Shown: positions 50,012-60,355 of the stretch, in pieces
Numbering within the stretch: position 1 is the stretch's first letter
Layout of the letters: the number at the start of each line of letters is the position of its first letter
Source: an uncultured Clostridia bacterium
GTDB lineage: Bacteria; Bacillota; Clostridia; Oscillospirales; Ruminococcaceae
Assembly: GCA_947632025.1 (NCBI GenBank)
Contig: CANRNN010000001.1
Coordinates: 310,001-374,000, forward strand
DNA: 64,000 bases
Direction: 5' to 3'
Translations under genes and position numbers: made by a program
Notes under the pieces: model-generated
What the model was told of the DNA's origin: nothing
Database searches by the model: none
What the model saw: only the letters and a program-made list of their open reading frames with translations

Positions 50012-50799
50012 TGGAGAATGAACGTTTCACACAGGCTGTAAGCCGCGCCGCCGAACGGGAGCGCGGACTTCACGGTTCGGTCGGCACACAGAACGAAAAG
50101 CTTGTTCACGCTGCTCTGAAAAACTATTACGCTCCGTTTTCCGATGAGCAGGAGGTGCGAGTCGGAAATTTTATCGCCGACGCTCTGGGTGAGGACGGAA
50201 TATACGAGATCCAGACCAAAAACCTCTACAGGCTCAAAAAAAAGCTGGAGCTGTTTCTTGAAATATCACGGGTGAATCTGGTGCTGCCCATTATACGGGA
50301 GTGCGGGAATTTCTATGTGGATTCCATTTCGGGCGAGGTGATAAAGAGCTCTCCTCCGCGAAAACACCGCTCGATGACGCGGATTTTCGAGGAGCTTTAC
50401 TCGATAAGGGAATTTCTCGCAAACGAACGGCTGCAAATTATAATTGCCGAGCTTAAATGCGACAAGATAATTTACATAGACGGCGGGGAGATACCGAAAA
50501 AGCGCAGGCGCTACGACAAAAAGCCGCCGTTTTCGATAATCCCGAAGGAGCTTACGGGCGAGGTACGGCTTTGCGGAAAGCGCGACTACAGACAATTTCT
50601 GCCCGAAAACGCGCCGGACGAATTCACGAAAAAGGAGCTGTCCGAGCTTGTCGGCGAGGCGAAAAGCTCGCTGCGGTGCGAGGTGCTGCGGTCGGTCGGG
50701 ATACTGAAAACCGTAGGAAAAGTCAAGAACGCAAATCTATATTCTTTGAATGGAGAAAACGAAAATGATCGAATTTCTGACGGGCAGCGCCGAGTATGA
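50008..50799 (+). CDS. Unassigned protein with nuclease-like core and C-terminal winged helix
   Basis: A 263-residue protein with ATGA overlap to the HAD gene and 35-base overlap with addB. No family recognised with certainty. Residues about 22-90 show GTQNEKLVHAALKNYYAP, then VGNFIADALGEDGIYEIQTK and NLYRLKKKLELFL. The spacing of D (ADA), E-x-Q (EIQ) and K resembles the PD-(D/E)XK nuclease core. The last 60 residues (EFTKKELSELVGEAKSSLRC, then VLRSVGILKTVGKVKNANLY) look like a winged helix. Its tight linkage to addB/addA suggests a part in DNA repair or a DNA-binding partner, but this is inference. Confidence 0.65.
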   Translation: MMENERFTQAVSRAAERERGLHGSVGTQNEKLVHAALKNYYAPFSDEQEVRVGNFIADALGEDGIYEIQTKNLYRLKKKLELFLEISRVNLVLPIIRECGNFYVDSISGEVIKSSPPRKHRSMTRIFEELYSIREFLANERLQIIIAELKCDKIIYIDGGEIPKKRRRYDKKPPFSIIPKELTGEVRLCGKRDYRQFLPENAPDEFTKKELSELVGEAKSSLRCEVLRSVGILKTVGKVKNANLYSLNGENENDRISDGQRRV

Positions 50800-53700
50800 T
50801 ATTACGGCGGGTATGCGCGGGAGAATGTGCGCTGCGCTCGGTTCGGACAGCAATAAAAAAAATATCGTGTACATAGTTCCCGAACAATTTGAATACGAAA
50901 CCGAACGCGCTGTTTACAGGCTTATGAAGCGGAAAAATATCCTTCCGAGAATAAGCGAGATAAACGTCACGACATTTTCGCGCATATCCGAGAAAATCCT
51001 TTCGGAGTGCGGCGAGTCACGTCCGAAAGCAGACGATGTGGTGAAAAATATCGTTATGCACAAGGCAGTGTCGGAGTGCGCGGGCTCGCTTGAAGTGTTG
51101 GCGGGGATCGCGTCCAAAAACGGCTTCTGCGGGAAAATGGTAAAAACCGTTTCGAGCCTTAAGGGCGCGGGCTTTACCGCAAGGGGCTTGGAGGAATTCG
51201 GGAACATTATCGCTGGCTCGGACGAATTCGCAAAGAAAAACGTTCTCCTTTTAAAAAAGACAAGCGAAGTCGCACGGCTGTACTATGCGTATGAAAGCGG
51301 TCTGTCGGAATATCTGGACGGGGCGGATATAACAGCGCCTGCGGTCGAGCTTATTCTCAAAAACAAATACAGCGGCTTGGACGGAGCGGATATTTTCGTC
51401 GACTGCTTCAATGATTTCACGGGAAGTCAGCTGAAACTGCTTAAGGCGCTTATGCCGAGGGCTGAAAATATGACGTTCGGGTTCTCGACAAAGAGAAATT
51501 CAGACAACAACGCCTTTCGTACCGCAAATTCCTATATAAGCAGGCTTGCGGACGAAGCGCGTGCCGCAGGCTGCGAGATTAGCTTTTTTTCGGGAGAGAT
51601 ACCGCAGAAGTATCCCGATAATTCCCCGCTGCGCGAGGTCGCAGACAAGATTTTTTCGGGAGAAAAAGCAGCTGTCCCCTCCGGAGAAAATATAGAGCTT
51701 ATAAGCCTTCCGACAGTTTACGACGAAGCGGATTTCGTCGCCTCTAAGATAATCGAGCTTACCGAAAAAAAAGGCTTGCGATACAACGAAACCGCCGTGC
51801 TGTGTACCGACTTTTCCACTTACGGACGCTATATAGAGGGTGCGTTCAGAAAATACGGGATACCGATGTTTTCCGATTCGCAGGAAGCTGTCATAACGCA
51901 GCCGATGATAAACTGCGTCCTCTGTACGCTGAACGCTGCGAGGGATTTTTCCGTCGAAAACGTCCTTTCTTGCGTGAAGTCGGGCTTTTTCAGCAGGTTC
52001 TCCGAGGAAAAGAACAAAAACGAGGGTATCTCGAATTACTATGCCAACGTTTTTGAGGACTACATCTACGAATGGGCACTTGAGGAGTGCCATCTTAAAA
52101 AGCCGTTCACGTTCGGAGCAGGCTCGAATCCGCACCGCACAAAGGACGCTGAAAGCGTAAGAAAAAGTGTTGCAATGCCGCTTTACGAGCTTTCCGAAAA
52201 AGTAAAAAAAGCCGCGGACGGCGCGGAGATGACCGAACTTGTATACAATTTTCTGATAGAAAACGTCGGCGTGGAACGAATGATATTCAAGATAGAAAGC
52301 TCCCACGAAACGGACGATGACGGCGATGTCGACGACATAAAAGCCGCGGGCGTGACGTTCGACGCGGGCAAAACGGCACTCTGCCAGAGGCTGTGGGATA
52401 CACTTGTGAGAATATTCAACGCTCTTCATAAGGAGCTTAAAAACGTCAAGATCTCAATTGGCGATTACTACAATATCTTCCGCGACATCTGCGCGGGAAC
52501 GACGCTTGCGACACCGCCGCAGACCGTTGACAGCGTGCTTGTCGGAGATATCGACAGGACGCGTGCGGACGGCGTGAAGGCTGCGTTTATCGTGGGAGCA
52601 GGATACGACGCGTTCCCGACCCCGGCTCCGCAGACGGGAATTTTCTCGCAGTACGAAACCGAGATCCTAAGCCGTGAGGCTTCACGAATAAAAGAAATGC
52701 CCGACGTTTTCTCGCTTAAATCCTCGGAGGAGCATTACCGTCTGTCGCTTTACAGAGCGTATCGGGCGCTGACGCTGCCGTCGGAGTATCTGTGCGTGTC
52801 AGTGCCGGATATTCTTCCGGACGGCGAGGAATCGGAAAAGTCGACGGTTTTCGGCGAGCTTGAAAGAATGTTCCCCGACCTTAAATTCAGAAAAATAAAC
52901 GAGCTTTCGGAGCGCTACGGCGAGGAATTCTTCTGCCGCTCGATAAAAGCCGCAAAACTCAGATACGCGCTGCGGCTGGGCGACGGCTCGCACAGTGCCG
53001 CGCTGCTTAAGCGGTCGCTTGCGGATTCGGGCGAAGAGGAATTTGTAAAAAGACTGGACGAGATACGCAAAAACCGCCGTTCGGGCAGCGAGCCGATAAA
53101 CTCGCTTCACGTCATTCCTAAGCGGTTCGCTTCCCTGCTGTTCCCGACATCTATGGGCGCGACAGACGCCGAAAAAATGCTTAAATGCCGATTTGGCTTT
53201 TTCTGCGACCACGGTCTGGGCGTAAAGGAAAAGACCAGACGCGAGTTTTCCCGAACGCTTCGCGGTACGGCTGTACATTTCATTCTCGAAAAGACGCTTT
53301 CCGCTTTCGGCGGAAACATCGAACGTCTGTGCGGACTGTCGCGGGCGGAGCTTACGGGAATATGCGGGCATTTTCTCGGCGAATTTATAAAAACAGACAC
53401 CAACAACGATTTCACGGAGGATCCGCGCGGATATTTCCTGTTCGGGAATATCCTGAATTCAGCCGTCGATTCGCTTATTTCCATGCAGTTCGGGTTCAGT
53501 TCGGGACGCTATCGCCCTGCCCTGTTCGAGCTGGATATGAGGAAAAATTCCGAGATAATTCTCGACAGATCAAGAATAACCGGCGAACCGATAAGCACCG
53601 TCCCCCCCGCGTGTGAGCTTGACCCCGATACCGCGGACATTTCGCAGGCAGCGGCATATGATACCATTCTTAACTCGCTTCCGAAAACGGAGGATACGAA

Positions 53701-54409
53701 AAAAATAAAACTCTACGCAGGTCCGCTTAAGCTTGCCCTGAAAAACGGCATTCCGATAAAGCTTCAGGGAATAATCGACAGAGTGGATATGTTCACGGAA
53801 AACGACAGGACATATGTGCGGCTTGTCGACTATAAAAGCTCCGTCAAGAATTTCAACGTAAACAACGCGAAAAACGGCATAAATATACAAATGCTGCTGT
53901 ACCTCGCGGCACTTCTGAAAGCGAACGAGAAAAACAGCGACGTAAAACTTTCGGCGGGAGGTATATTCTATATCCCGACCAAAAGCAGCGGCGCTTCGAG
54001 AGAAGAAAAAAAGCCATTCGAGCTGCTTTCCGTCACTCACCGTGAGAGCGGTCTTATCGTCACCGACGACACCACTGCAAAGGACTACGGCGAGTTTACG
54101 AAAAGGCTCGTGGATCGAGTAAAATCCGAAAGCGGCGAGAAAGCAGCCGACGAGGTGAGAAAGTATTTCGAGCTTGACAGCGCAAATTCCGCCGACCCCG
54201 ATGATTTCAAGGCGATCTGCGGCGACGTTATCGGAAACGTCACCGACAAACTGGATATGCTTTTCGGCGGAGATATAACGGCGCAGCCGCTTGTCTATCA
54301 CGAGCGCGATATTTCAAAAAGCAGCGGGAAAACAGTTTCACCCTGCGATTACTGCCGCTTTACCGACATCTGCGGCGCGAGAACTCCGATAGTTATTGAT
54401 AAAAAATAA
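50765..54409 (+). CDS. addB: ATP-dependent helicase/nuclease subunit B
   Basis: A 1214-residue AddB subunit of the AddAB enzyme, which processes double-strand DNA ends for RecA-dependent repair. ATG 50765 is used, with GGAG 9 bases upstream. Family marks: KNIVYIVPEQFEYETERAVY, TFSRISEKIL, YDEADFVASKIIELTEKKGL, the C-terminal nuclease motif RLVDYKSSVKNFNV, and the iron-sulphur cysteines CRFGFFC (about residue 803-809) and PCDYCRFTDICG (C-x2-C-x5-C). The N-terminal P-loop, GRAGSGKT-like in many AddB proteins, is replaced by TGSAEYDITAGM with no GK[ST], so it should not bind ATP there. addA follows after 20 bases. Confidence 0.95.
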   Translation: MIEFLTGSAEYDITAGMRGRMCAALGSDSNKKNIVYIVPEQFEYETERAVYRLMKRKNILPRISEINVTTFSRISEKILSECGESRPKADDVVKNIVMHKAVSECAGSLEVLAGIASKNGFCGKMVKTVSSLKGAGFTARGLEEFGNIIAGSDEFAKKNVLLLKKTSEVARLYYAYESGLSEYLDGADITAPAVELILKNKYSGLDGADIFVDCFNDFTGSQLKLLKALMPRAENMTFGFSTKRNSDNNAFRTANSYISRLADEARAAGCEISFFSGEIPQKYPDNSPLREVADKIFSGEKAAVPSGENIELISLPTVYDEADFVASKIIELTEKKGLRYNETAVLCTDFSTYGRYIEGAFRKYGIPMFSDSQEAVITQPMINCVLCTLNAARDFSVENVLSCVKSGFFSRFSEEKNKNEGISNYYANVFEDYIYEWALEECHLKKPFTFGAGSNPHRTKDAESVRKSVAMPLYELSEKVKKAADGAEMTELVYNFLIENVGVERMIFKIESSHETDDDGDVDDIKAAGVTFDAGKTALCQRLWDTLVRIFNALHKELKNVKISIGDYYNIFRDICAGTTLATPPQTVDSVLVGDIDRTRADGVKAAFIVGAGYDAFPTPAPQTGIFSQYETEILSREASRIKEMPDVFSLKSSEEHYRLSLYRAYRALTLPSEYLCVSVPDILPDGEESEKSTVFGELERMFPDLKFRKINELSERYGEEFFCRSIKAAKLRYALRLGDGSHSAALLKRSLADSGEEEFVKRLDEIRKNRRSGSEPINSLHVIPKRFASLLFPTSMGATDAEKMLKCRFGFFCDHGLGVKEKTRREFSRTLRGTAVHFILEKTLSAFGGNIERLCGLSRAELTGICGHFLGEFIKTDTNNDFTEDPRGYFLFGNILNSAVDSLISMQFGFSSGRYRPALFELDMRKNSEIILDRSRITGEPISTVPPACELDPDTADISQAAAYDTILNSLPKTEDTKKIKLYAGPLKLALKNGIPIKLQGIIDRVDMFTENDRTYVRLVDYKSSVKNFNVNNAKNGINIQMLLYLAALLKANEKNSDVKLSAGGIFYIPTKSSGASREEKKPFELLSVTHRESGLIVTDDTTAKDYGEFTKRLVDRVKSESGEKAADEVRKYFELDSANSADPDDFKAICGDVIGNVTDKLDMLFGGDITAQPLVYHERDISKSSGKTVSPCDYCRFTDICGARTPIVIDKK

Positions 54410-54429
54410 GACGCGAGGTACGAAAAATA

Positions 54430-57400
54430 ATGACAGCAGACGAAAACAAACTTAACATAGAACAGCAAACCGCCGTCGATTTTCCTTTCGGCGGACGTGC
54501 CGTCGTCACCGCCTCGGCGGGCAGCGGAAAGACTTTCACGCTTTCAAAAAAGGTGGCGGGGATTATTTCCGACCCGAAAAACGACGTTCCTGTCGACGCG
54601 CTTGCCGTGCTGACTTTCACGAAAAATGCCGCGAAAAGTCTGCGAGAAAAAATAATCAAGGCGCTGAACGAGCAAATGTCCGACGCCGCGGAAAACGGCG
54701 ACACCGAACGTGCAGCATACCTCTCCGAACAGCAGGCGCGGCTCAGAAACGCCTACATCTCAACTATCGACGCGTTTTGTATCAGAATAATACGCGAAAA
54801 TCCCGAAGCGTTCGATCTGAGCGTTAATTTTACGATAGCCGACGCGCCGAAGCTTGCCGCTATGCAGCAGCAGGCAATGAAAGCGGCGCTTTCGGAATTC
54901 TACTCCGAAAAGGCGGGCTTTACAGCCGAGGAGCGAAACGCTCTGTTTTACACGTTCGATTTCGAGGACGACAGAGAACTTCAGGAGCGCGTATTTGATG
55001 TGTGCGGCACGCTTTCAAGTTTTGCGGACGCGGAGGGATTTCTTGACAGGAATCTTGAACTCAGCACCGACAGCGGGAAAATGTACGAAAAATATTTCCC
55101 CTCAGTAAAGCCCTACCTCGGACAACTTCGGGAAATTATTGACACACATCTGAAGCTTTACGACGATGTCCTTGAAAATCTTCCATCCGAGATTGACGAG
55201 TTGAAATCCTCCGGAAAAACATCAAAGTCTGACGACAATGCCGAAATTTTGCTTCAAAATATAACCGGTTACATCGCGCTTGACAGAAACCGCTTTGACA
55301 AGATCATCACGGCGCTTGACGAAACTGTCGAAAAGAACGATCCGCAGATACTGAAAAAGGCGCTTGACGTTTGCGCGGACGATACACAGGCGATTGCGGA
55401 TGCGGGCTTTGATTTCAGGAAAGGACCGAAAGTCCAACACAAAAATACATTCATTACGACAAAAAATGACCTTTCGGCTGTTTTAAAGGAACTGGCGGAG
55501 CTGAATTTTGACACGTCAGAAGAAGCTGCCGAAAGGAACGCCCTCGCCGTAGGAGCGTTTACGAAACTTGTGAGAAGCTATCGGAAAAAATTCGGCGAGA
55601 TAAAATCCGAGCAGGCTGCGGCGGAATTCTCCGACTGCGAGATAAAACTGCTTGAAAAGCTGAAAAACGACAGCGCATTCAGGCATGGGCTGTCGTCAAG
55701 ATTCAAGTGCGTCATAGTAGACGAATTTCAGGACTGCAACGACATACAAGCCGAGATCTTCAAACTTCTTGGAGAACACGGCGGACTTTTCTATGTCGGG
55801 GATATAAAGCAGTCGATATACGCTTTCCGCGGTGGAAACCCGAATATTATGATGAAACTTTGCAGCGGAGAGGACGGCTTTTCGGCGCTTCCGATGTATA
55901 ACAACTACCGTTCCCGCGATACCGTCACAAAAACCGTGAACAGCGCCTTTTCGGGGCTTATGACGCGTCATTTCGGCGGAGTGGACTACACGGACGAGAA
56001 CGGACTTCGTGCCGCAAGACACTTTCCCGAAAACGACCTCTCCAATGAGGAAGCCGCGGCAAATATTACTCCCGAACAAAAGCGCCTGTACGAAAATTTG
56101 GACGGAAAATTCAAGAGCGAGGCGGTGTTCCTTTCCGCTAAAAAAAGCGAGGACGACAAGGAGATCGCCGAAGCGCGATACGTCGCGCACCGTATCCGTC
56201 AGATGATGGAGGACGAGAATTTTTACGTCCTAAAAGATGATAAGTATGTCCGTCCCGTGCTGTCGGATTTTGCGATACTTATGCGAAATAAAAAGGAAAT
56301 ACCGCTGTACAGGGAAGCGCTTGCGGAACAGGGCTTTTCGTCTGCTGCGCCGAGGGGGCAGAGCTTTCTCGAATCGGAGGAAATTTCGCTTATACTTAAT
56401 TATTTAAGTGTAGTGGACGACCCGCTTAGGAATGAAGAAACGCTGAAGGTGATGATGTCGCCTATCTACCGGTTCACGTCGGAGGAAATGGCAGCGGTGC
56501 GGCTGGGCGTTCTGGGACTTGACACGGACAAACTCTCCGACAGCGAGATACAAAAAATATATGAGGACAAGGAGTCGGGACTTAAAACAAAATCGCTGTA
56601 CTCGTGCGCGAAGTACTGCCGCGCAAACTCCAAATCGGAAAACGGCATTCCGACGCCAAAACTTGACAACTTCCTTGATGATATTGAGAATTTCCGAAAA
56701 TTTGTGTACACAAACTCCATTTACGAGCTTATCTGCAAGATATACGAGGAAACCGACGCGGTGTCGGTCGTAGCGTCCTTTGAGGACAGCTCAAAGCGCG
56801 TGGCGAACGTTCGGCGGCTTTGCGAGCTGGCAGCGGATTTTGAAGCGAGAGCAGGCGGCAGCATCGGGGATTTCCTGAGATTTATCGAACGCGCCAAGGC
56901 AAGCGGACGCGGCGCTGTCGAAGAGGCTTCCGCGCCGGACGCTGCGGGAAACTCCGTTCGGATAATGACTTTCCACGGAAGCAAGGGGCTTGAAGCGCCA
57001 GTGTGCTTTCTCGTCGGTCTGGACAAGACCATGAACAACAGCGACTACACGGGAAAATTCCTGATGAACCGCGAATACGGATTCGCTTTTGAAACAGTAA
57101 ATGTTAAAAAGCGCGTAAAAACACGCTCGTTTGCGTATGTGGCGCTGAAAAGGATCTGCCGTGAAAAAATGTGCGGCGAGGAGCTTAGACTTCTGTACGT
57201 CGCTATGACGCGGGCTATGGATAAGCTGATAATGGTGACGGATTCGGGACTGTACAGCTCCAAAAAAGAGCCGAACGACTGGTCGGGTTCGCTTCCCGAA
57301 AAAGCCGAAAATGTGTTCAACGGCTCGATTCCGTTCCGCTGGATAATAAAGTCGCTCAACCGGCTGAAAAAGAGCGATGTTCCCGAATTTGAGAACGACT

Positions 57401-58164
57401 TTTTCAGAATGTACGAGGACGATTTTTCGGGGAAAAAGCCGGAATTGCCCGATGAGGATACCGAAAACATCGAACAGGAGATCTCCGAAGAGGAAACGGC
57501 TCGGCTGAAAAAAGCAATGAGCTTTGAATACGGCTTTACGGCAGATACCGTCCGTCAGGCGAAGTTTTCCGTGACGGAGATAGCCCACCGCGGCTCTGTG
57601 CCGCCCGTGAACCTGACAAAGCCCGATTTCGCTGCCGAGAAAAAACTGTCGGGCGCGGAAAAAGGCAACGCTTATCACGGTCTTATGGAACAGCTAGCTC
57701 TCGAACGATTCCGTGATACACAGTCGGAAAGGTATGAGGATATTATTTCCGAGGAAATTTCCAGACTTCACGACGAGGCTCTGTTGAGCGAGGAAGCCTG
57801 CGATACGATAGAACCGAAGCTCGCGGCGGAATTTCTGAGGTCGGAGCTGGGAGAACGGCTGCTGCGGTCGGAATTTCACCGTGAAGTTCCGTTCTATTCG
57901 GAAATGGACGGGAAAATTTTCGGCGAGGAAACACTGGGCGAGATAGCCGTTCAGGGGCGAATAGACCTCTACTTCGAGGAGAGCGACGGACTGGTCATAG
58001 TCGACTACAAGTCCGACAGTATCCCGAATCTCGAAAGAGAACGTGAAAATTACGCGAAGCAGGTGCGCATCTACTGCGCGGCACTTTCGGAAATGACGGG
58101 CAAAAAAGTCAAGGAAGCGTATCTGTACGCGTTTCTGGCGGGAAAGGCTGTAAGGGTTTTATGA
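54430..58164 (+). CDS. addA: ATP-dependent helicase/nuclease subunit A
   Basis: A 1244-residue UvrD/PcrA-type helicase joined to a RecB-type nuclease. Motif I is TASAGSGKTFTLSKKV (K34), motif Ia region ALAVLTFTKNAAKSLREKI, motif II VIVDEFQDCNDIQAE, motif III VGDIKQSIYAFRGGNP, motif V MTFHGSKGLEAPVCFLVGL, motif VI RLLYVAMTRAMDKL. The C-terminal nuclease domain shows GNAYHGLMEQLA, EVPFYSE, GRIDLYFE and LVIVDYKSDS. It pairs with AddB to unwind and trim broken ends and to recognise Chi. Length is normal for AddA. It has GCGAGGT about 10 bases upstream of the ATG and an ATGA overlap with the next gene. Confidence 0.97.
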   Translation: MTADENKLNIEQQTAVDFPFGGRAVVTASAGSGKTFTLSKKVAGIISDPKNDVPVDALAVLTFTKNAAKSLREKIIKALNEQMSDAAENGDTERAAYLSEQQARLRNAYISTIDAFCIRIIRENPEAFDLSVNFTIADAPKLAAMQQQAMKAALSEFYSEKAGFTAEERNALFYTFDFEDDRELQERVFDVCGTLSSFADAEGFLDRNLELSTDSGKMYEKYFPSVKPYLGQLREIIDTHLKLYDDVLENLPSEIDELKSSGKTSKSDDNAEILLQNITGYIALDRNRFDKIITALDETVEKNDPQILKKALDVCADDTQAIADAGFDFRKGPKVQHKNTFITTKNDLSAVLKELAELNFDTSEEAAERNALAVGAFTKLVRSYRKKFGEIKSEQAAAEFSDCEIKLLEKLKNDSAFRHGLSSRFKCVIVDEFQDCNDIQAEIFKLLGEHGGLFYVGDIKQSIYAFRGGNPNIMMKLCSGEDGFSALPMYNNYRSRDTVTKTVNSAFSGLMTRHFGGVDYTDENGLRAARHFPENDLSNEEAAANITPEQKRLYENLDGKFKSEAVFLSAKKSEDDKEIAEARYVAHRIRQMMEDENFYVLKDDKYVRPVLSDFAILMRNKKEIPLYREALAEQGFSSAAPRGQSFLESEEISLILNYLSVVDDPLRNEETLKVMMSPIYRFTSEEMAAVRLGVLGLDTDKLSDSEIQKIYEDKESGLKTKSLYSCAKYCRANSKSENGIPTPKLDNFLDDIENFRKFVYTNSIYELICKIYEETDAVSVVASFEDSSKRVANVRRLCELAADFEARAGGSIGDFLRFIERAKASGRGAVEEASAPDAAGNSVRIMTFHGSKGLEAPVCFLVGLDKTMNNSDYTGKFLMNREYGFAFETVNVKKRVKTRSFAYVALKRICREKMCGEELRLLYVAMTRAMDKLIMVTDSGLYSSKKEPNDWSGSLPEKAENVFNGSIPFRWIIKSLNRLKKSDVPEFENDFFRMYEDDFSGKKPELPDEDTENIEQEISEEETARLKKAMSFEYGFTADTVRQAKFSVTEIAHRGSVPPVNLTKPDFAAEKKLSGAEKGNAYHGLMEQLALERFRDTQSERYEDIISEEISRLHDEALLSEEACDTIEPKLAAEFLRSELGERLLRSEFHREVPFYSEMDGKIFGEETLGEIAVQGRIDLYFEESDGLVIVDYKSDSIPNLERERENYAKQVRIYCAALSEMTGKKVKEAYLYAFLAGKAVRVL

Positions 58165-59456
58165 GCTTTATAAAAAAAATCAAAGTGACGGCGATCTCGG
58201 CTGTTCTAGCGGCTTTGGCAGTTGTTTTTTCGGGAATGCTTTCCGTTTTCGCCTTTGCCGAGGATACGGCGGGATTTAACGACGAAAAAGGCTTCGTGTT
58301 CCCCGCGAAAACGCCGTATGACAAAAGTTCCGTCGAAATAATGTGGCACACCGCAGAGGGCGAAACGGTCGGCGTTCCGCTGTGCGACGCGGAATACGCG
58401 TATCTCCCGACGCTTAACAAGGTGCGTAAGATAGACGGCAAAGGGAGTTTCACGGCGACAGCTGAGCTTTCCGAAAAGGTTTCCGAAAATTATTCCGGAG
58501 CGCTATGCGGCGGCATACTTATCGTGCCTGCCCGCACCTCGCTTTACAAAATAAACACCGAAAATATGGAGATACTCTCGGAAAAAACGTTCGGAGAAAT
58601 ATCCACAAACGTCGGTATTGTCGGGGATCTTGTGTATTTCGGTATCCGCGAGGACGAAAATTACAGATTTATCTGTGCCGATATTTCCGATAATTTCAAG
58701 CAGGTGTGGAGCTTTGTATGTGAGGAAAAAATAACGTCGCCTGCGCTTTTCGGAAAGTTTGTCGTTTTCGGAGCGGGCGGAAAGCTTGTCGTCTGCGACA
58801 AGTCTACGGGAGAATCCCACGAAAATATAATAACGGAAAACGATGCGTCGATAACAAACGTCTACGCGGGAAAATACGCTGTTTTTATGACTTGCTCGGA
58901 CGGAGCGCTGCGAAAATTGCGCCTTGAAAGCGAGGGTTCAGCCGAGGAGGATTCCCTTGAGGAATTGGCTCTGGGAAAAGGTTTGACGGCTATGGCGGAA
59001 TTCAACAACCGAGTTTATCTCGGCTCGGAGGACGGATTTTTCATAGTCGACGGATTGAATATGGAACTGATGAAAAAATATCCGGAGCTTAAAAATTCGT
59101 GTGCGCCTGTCGTGTGCTACGGAAGCGGTCAGCGTGTCTACACTGCCGCGCCGCACCTCGACGAGGGACGCGACGTGTGGTATCTTTACGGTATCCTTGA
59201 CACGGAGGAAGAGCAGAGCGTTTTCGAGATAGCGAAAATACTTGATTTCGAGAACGGCAGGATTGCCGTGTCGCTTTCGGGAATTATGTACTTCCGCGAC
59301 GCCGAAGGTGCGCTCTGGGCGATACAGATACCGAAAAACAACATATTTTTAAGCATTCTCAAAATAGTACTGACGCTTGCTATAATCGTGCTTGCGGTGG
59401 CAACTATCAGCGCTCTGGCGAAGCGGCGCACGCGCAAAACTCCGCCGAAGCTCTGA
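58161..59456 (+). CDS. Exported beta-propeller protein with C-terminal membrane anchor
   Basis: A 431-residue protein, ATGA-coupled to addA. Residues 1-33 are a signal peptide or signal anchor (basic start, AVLAALAVVFSGMLSVFAFA, then EDT). The body (about 40-385) has six to seven PQQ/WD-like repeat units with internal strands (CGGILIVPARTSLYKINTEN, GKFVVFGAGGKLVVCDKSTG, NRVYLGSEDGFFIVDG). A TM helix at about 397-420 (FLSILKIVLTLAIIVLAVAT) and a basic tail anchor it in the membrane with the propeller outside. Ligand unknown. It is not related in an obvious way to addA; co-transcription may be incidental. A similar propeller-like ectodomain is present in the two CIS-operon sensors. Confidence 0.8.
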   Translation: MSFIKKIKVTAISAVLAALAVVFSGMLSVFAFAEDTAGFNDEKGFVFPAKTPYDKSSVEIMWHTAEGETVGVPLCDAEYAYLPTLNKVRKIDGKGSFTATAELSEKVSENYSGALCGGILIVPARTSLYKINTENMEILSEKTFGEISTNVGIVGDLVYFGIREDENYRFICADISDNFKQVWSFVCEEKITSPALFGKFVVFGAGGKLVVCDKSTGESHENIITENDASITNVYAGKYAVFMTCSDGALRKLRLESEGSAEEDSLEELALGKGLTAMAEFNNRVYLGSEDGFFIVDGLNMELMKKYPELKNSCAPVVCYGSGQRVYTAAPHLDEGRDVWYLYGILDTEEEQSVFEIAKILDFENGRIAVSLSGIMYFRDAEGALWAIQIPKNNIFLSILKIVLTLAIIVLAVATISALAKRRTRKTPPKL

Positions 59457-59490
59457 CAAAATAAAATTTAATATTCAGGAGGAAAACACA

Positions 59491-60354
59491 ATGGCAGTCA
59501 CACTTAAAAGCGGAAACGTTTCCGCGACGATCAACGAAAAGGGAGCGGAGCTGAAAAGTCTTGTCATCAACGGACGGGAATTTATGTGGAGCGCCGACCC
59601 GAAATTCTGGGCGAACACAGCGCCCGTTATGTTCCCGATGATAGGCACGCTTAAGGACAACAAGACGCTTATACTGGGCAAGGAGTATTCGCTTCCGAAG
59701 CACGGTTTTGTGCGCGATCTGGAATTAAAGATCGAGAACGTATCGCCGACGTCGGTGACATTTTCGCTGGAGCAGAACGACTACACGAAGCAATTTTATC
59801 CGTTCGACTTCAAATTCTCGCTGACGTACACGCTGAAAGCGGACGGTATAACAGAAACGCATCGTGTAAAGAACAATTCTGACGTTGAGATGGCGTATTG
59901 CATAGGCGGGCATCCTGCGTTTGCGCTGGATTCAAATCTTTCGGACTACAGGCTGGAGTTTGCGAAAGCTGAAACTGCTGCTGCACCGCTGTATGACTTA
60001 TCGGTACATCTTTTTATGCCTGAGCAACGGACGGAGCTGCTTAAGGGAGAGAAAGTTCTTGCGCTGAACCACGAATTATTTCACAAGGACGTGATATACT
60101 TTGACGAATGTGAATCGCGCTCGGTAAGTTTATTGAACAAGGAGAACAAGGGATTGAGGGTAGACTATCCTGACTTCACGTCGCTTGGTGTATGGCAAGC
60201 GAAGGACGCGCCGTTTTTGTGCATAGAGCCGTGGTGTGGAAGTGCGGACTTTGCGGATTGCAGTGGAAGATTTGAGGAGAAGCGCGGAGTAGAGAAGTTA
60301 AAGGCGGGGGAGGAAAAAGCGTATACGTTCACGATAACGAATATAGGCTACTAA
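59491..60354 (+). CDS. Aldose 1-epimerase-family protein (LacX/YeaD-like)
   Basis: A 287-residue mutarotase-fold protein. ATG 59491 follows AGGAGG by 9 bases; the open frame runs upstream into the previous gene. Marks: ISATINEKGAEL-type start (VSATINEKGAELKSLVINGR), MWSADPKFWANTAPVMFPMI, YSLPKHGFVRDLE (first active-site histidine), YCIGGHPAFAL (second), and FLCIEPWCG with the acidic residue. Members interconvert anomers of sugars or sugar phosphates in the cytoplasm. It is the last gene of the hisS operon; a terminator lies about 200 bases on. Confidence 0.92.
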   Translation: MAVTLKSGNVSATINEKGAELKSLVINGREFMWSADPKFWANTAPVMFPMIGTLKDNKTLILGKEYSLPKHGFVRDLELKIENVSPTSVTFSLEQNDYTKQFYPFDFKFSLTYTLKADGITETHRVKNNSDVEMAYCIGGHPAFALDSNLSDYRLEFAKAETAAAPLYDLSVHLFMPEQRTELLKGEKVLALNHELFHKDVIYFDECESRSVSLLNKENKGLRVDYPDFTSLGVWQAKDAPFLCIEPWCGSADFADCSGRFEEKRGVEKLKAGEEKAYTFTITNIGY

Positions 60355-60355
60355 A

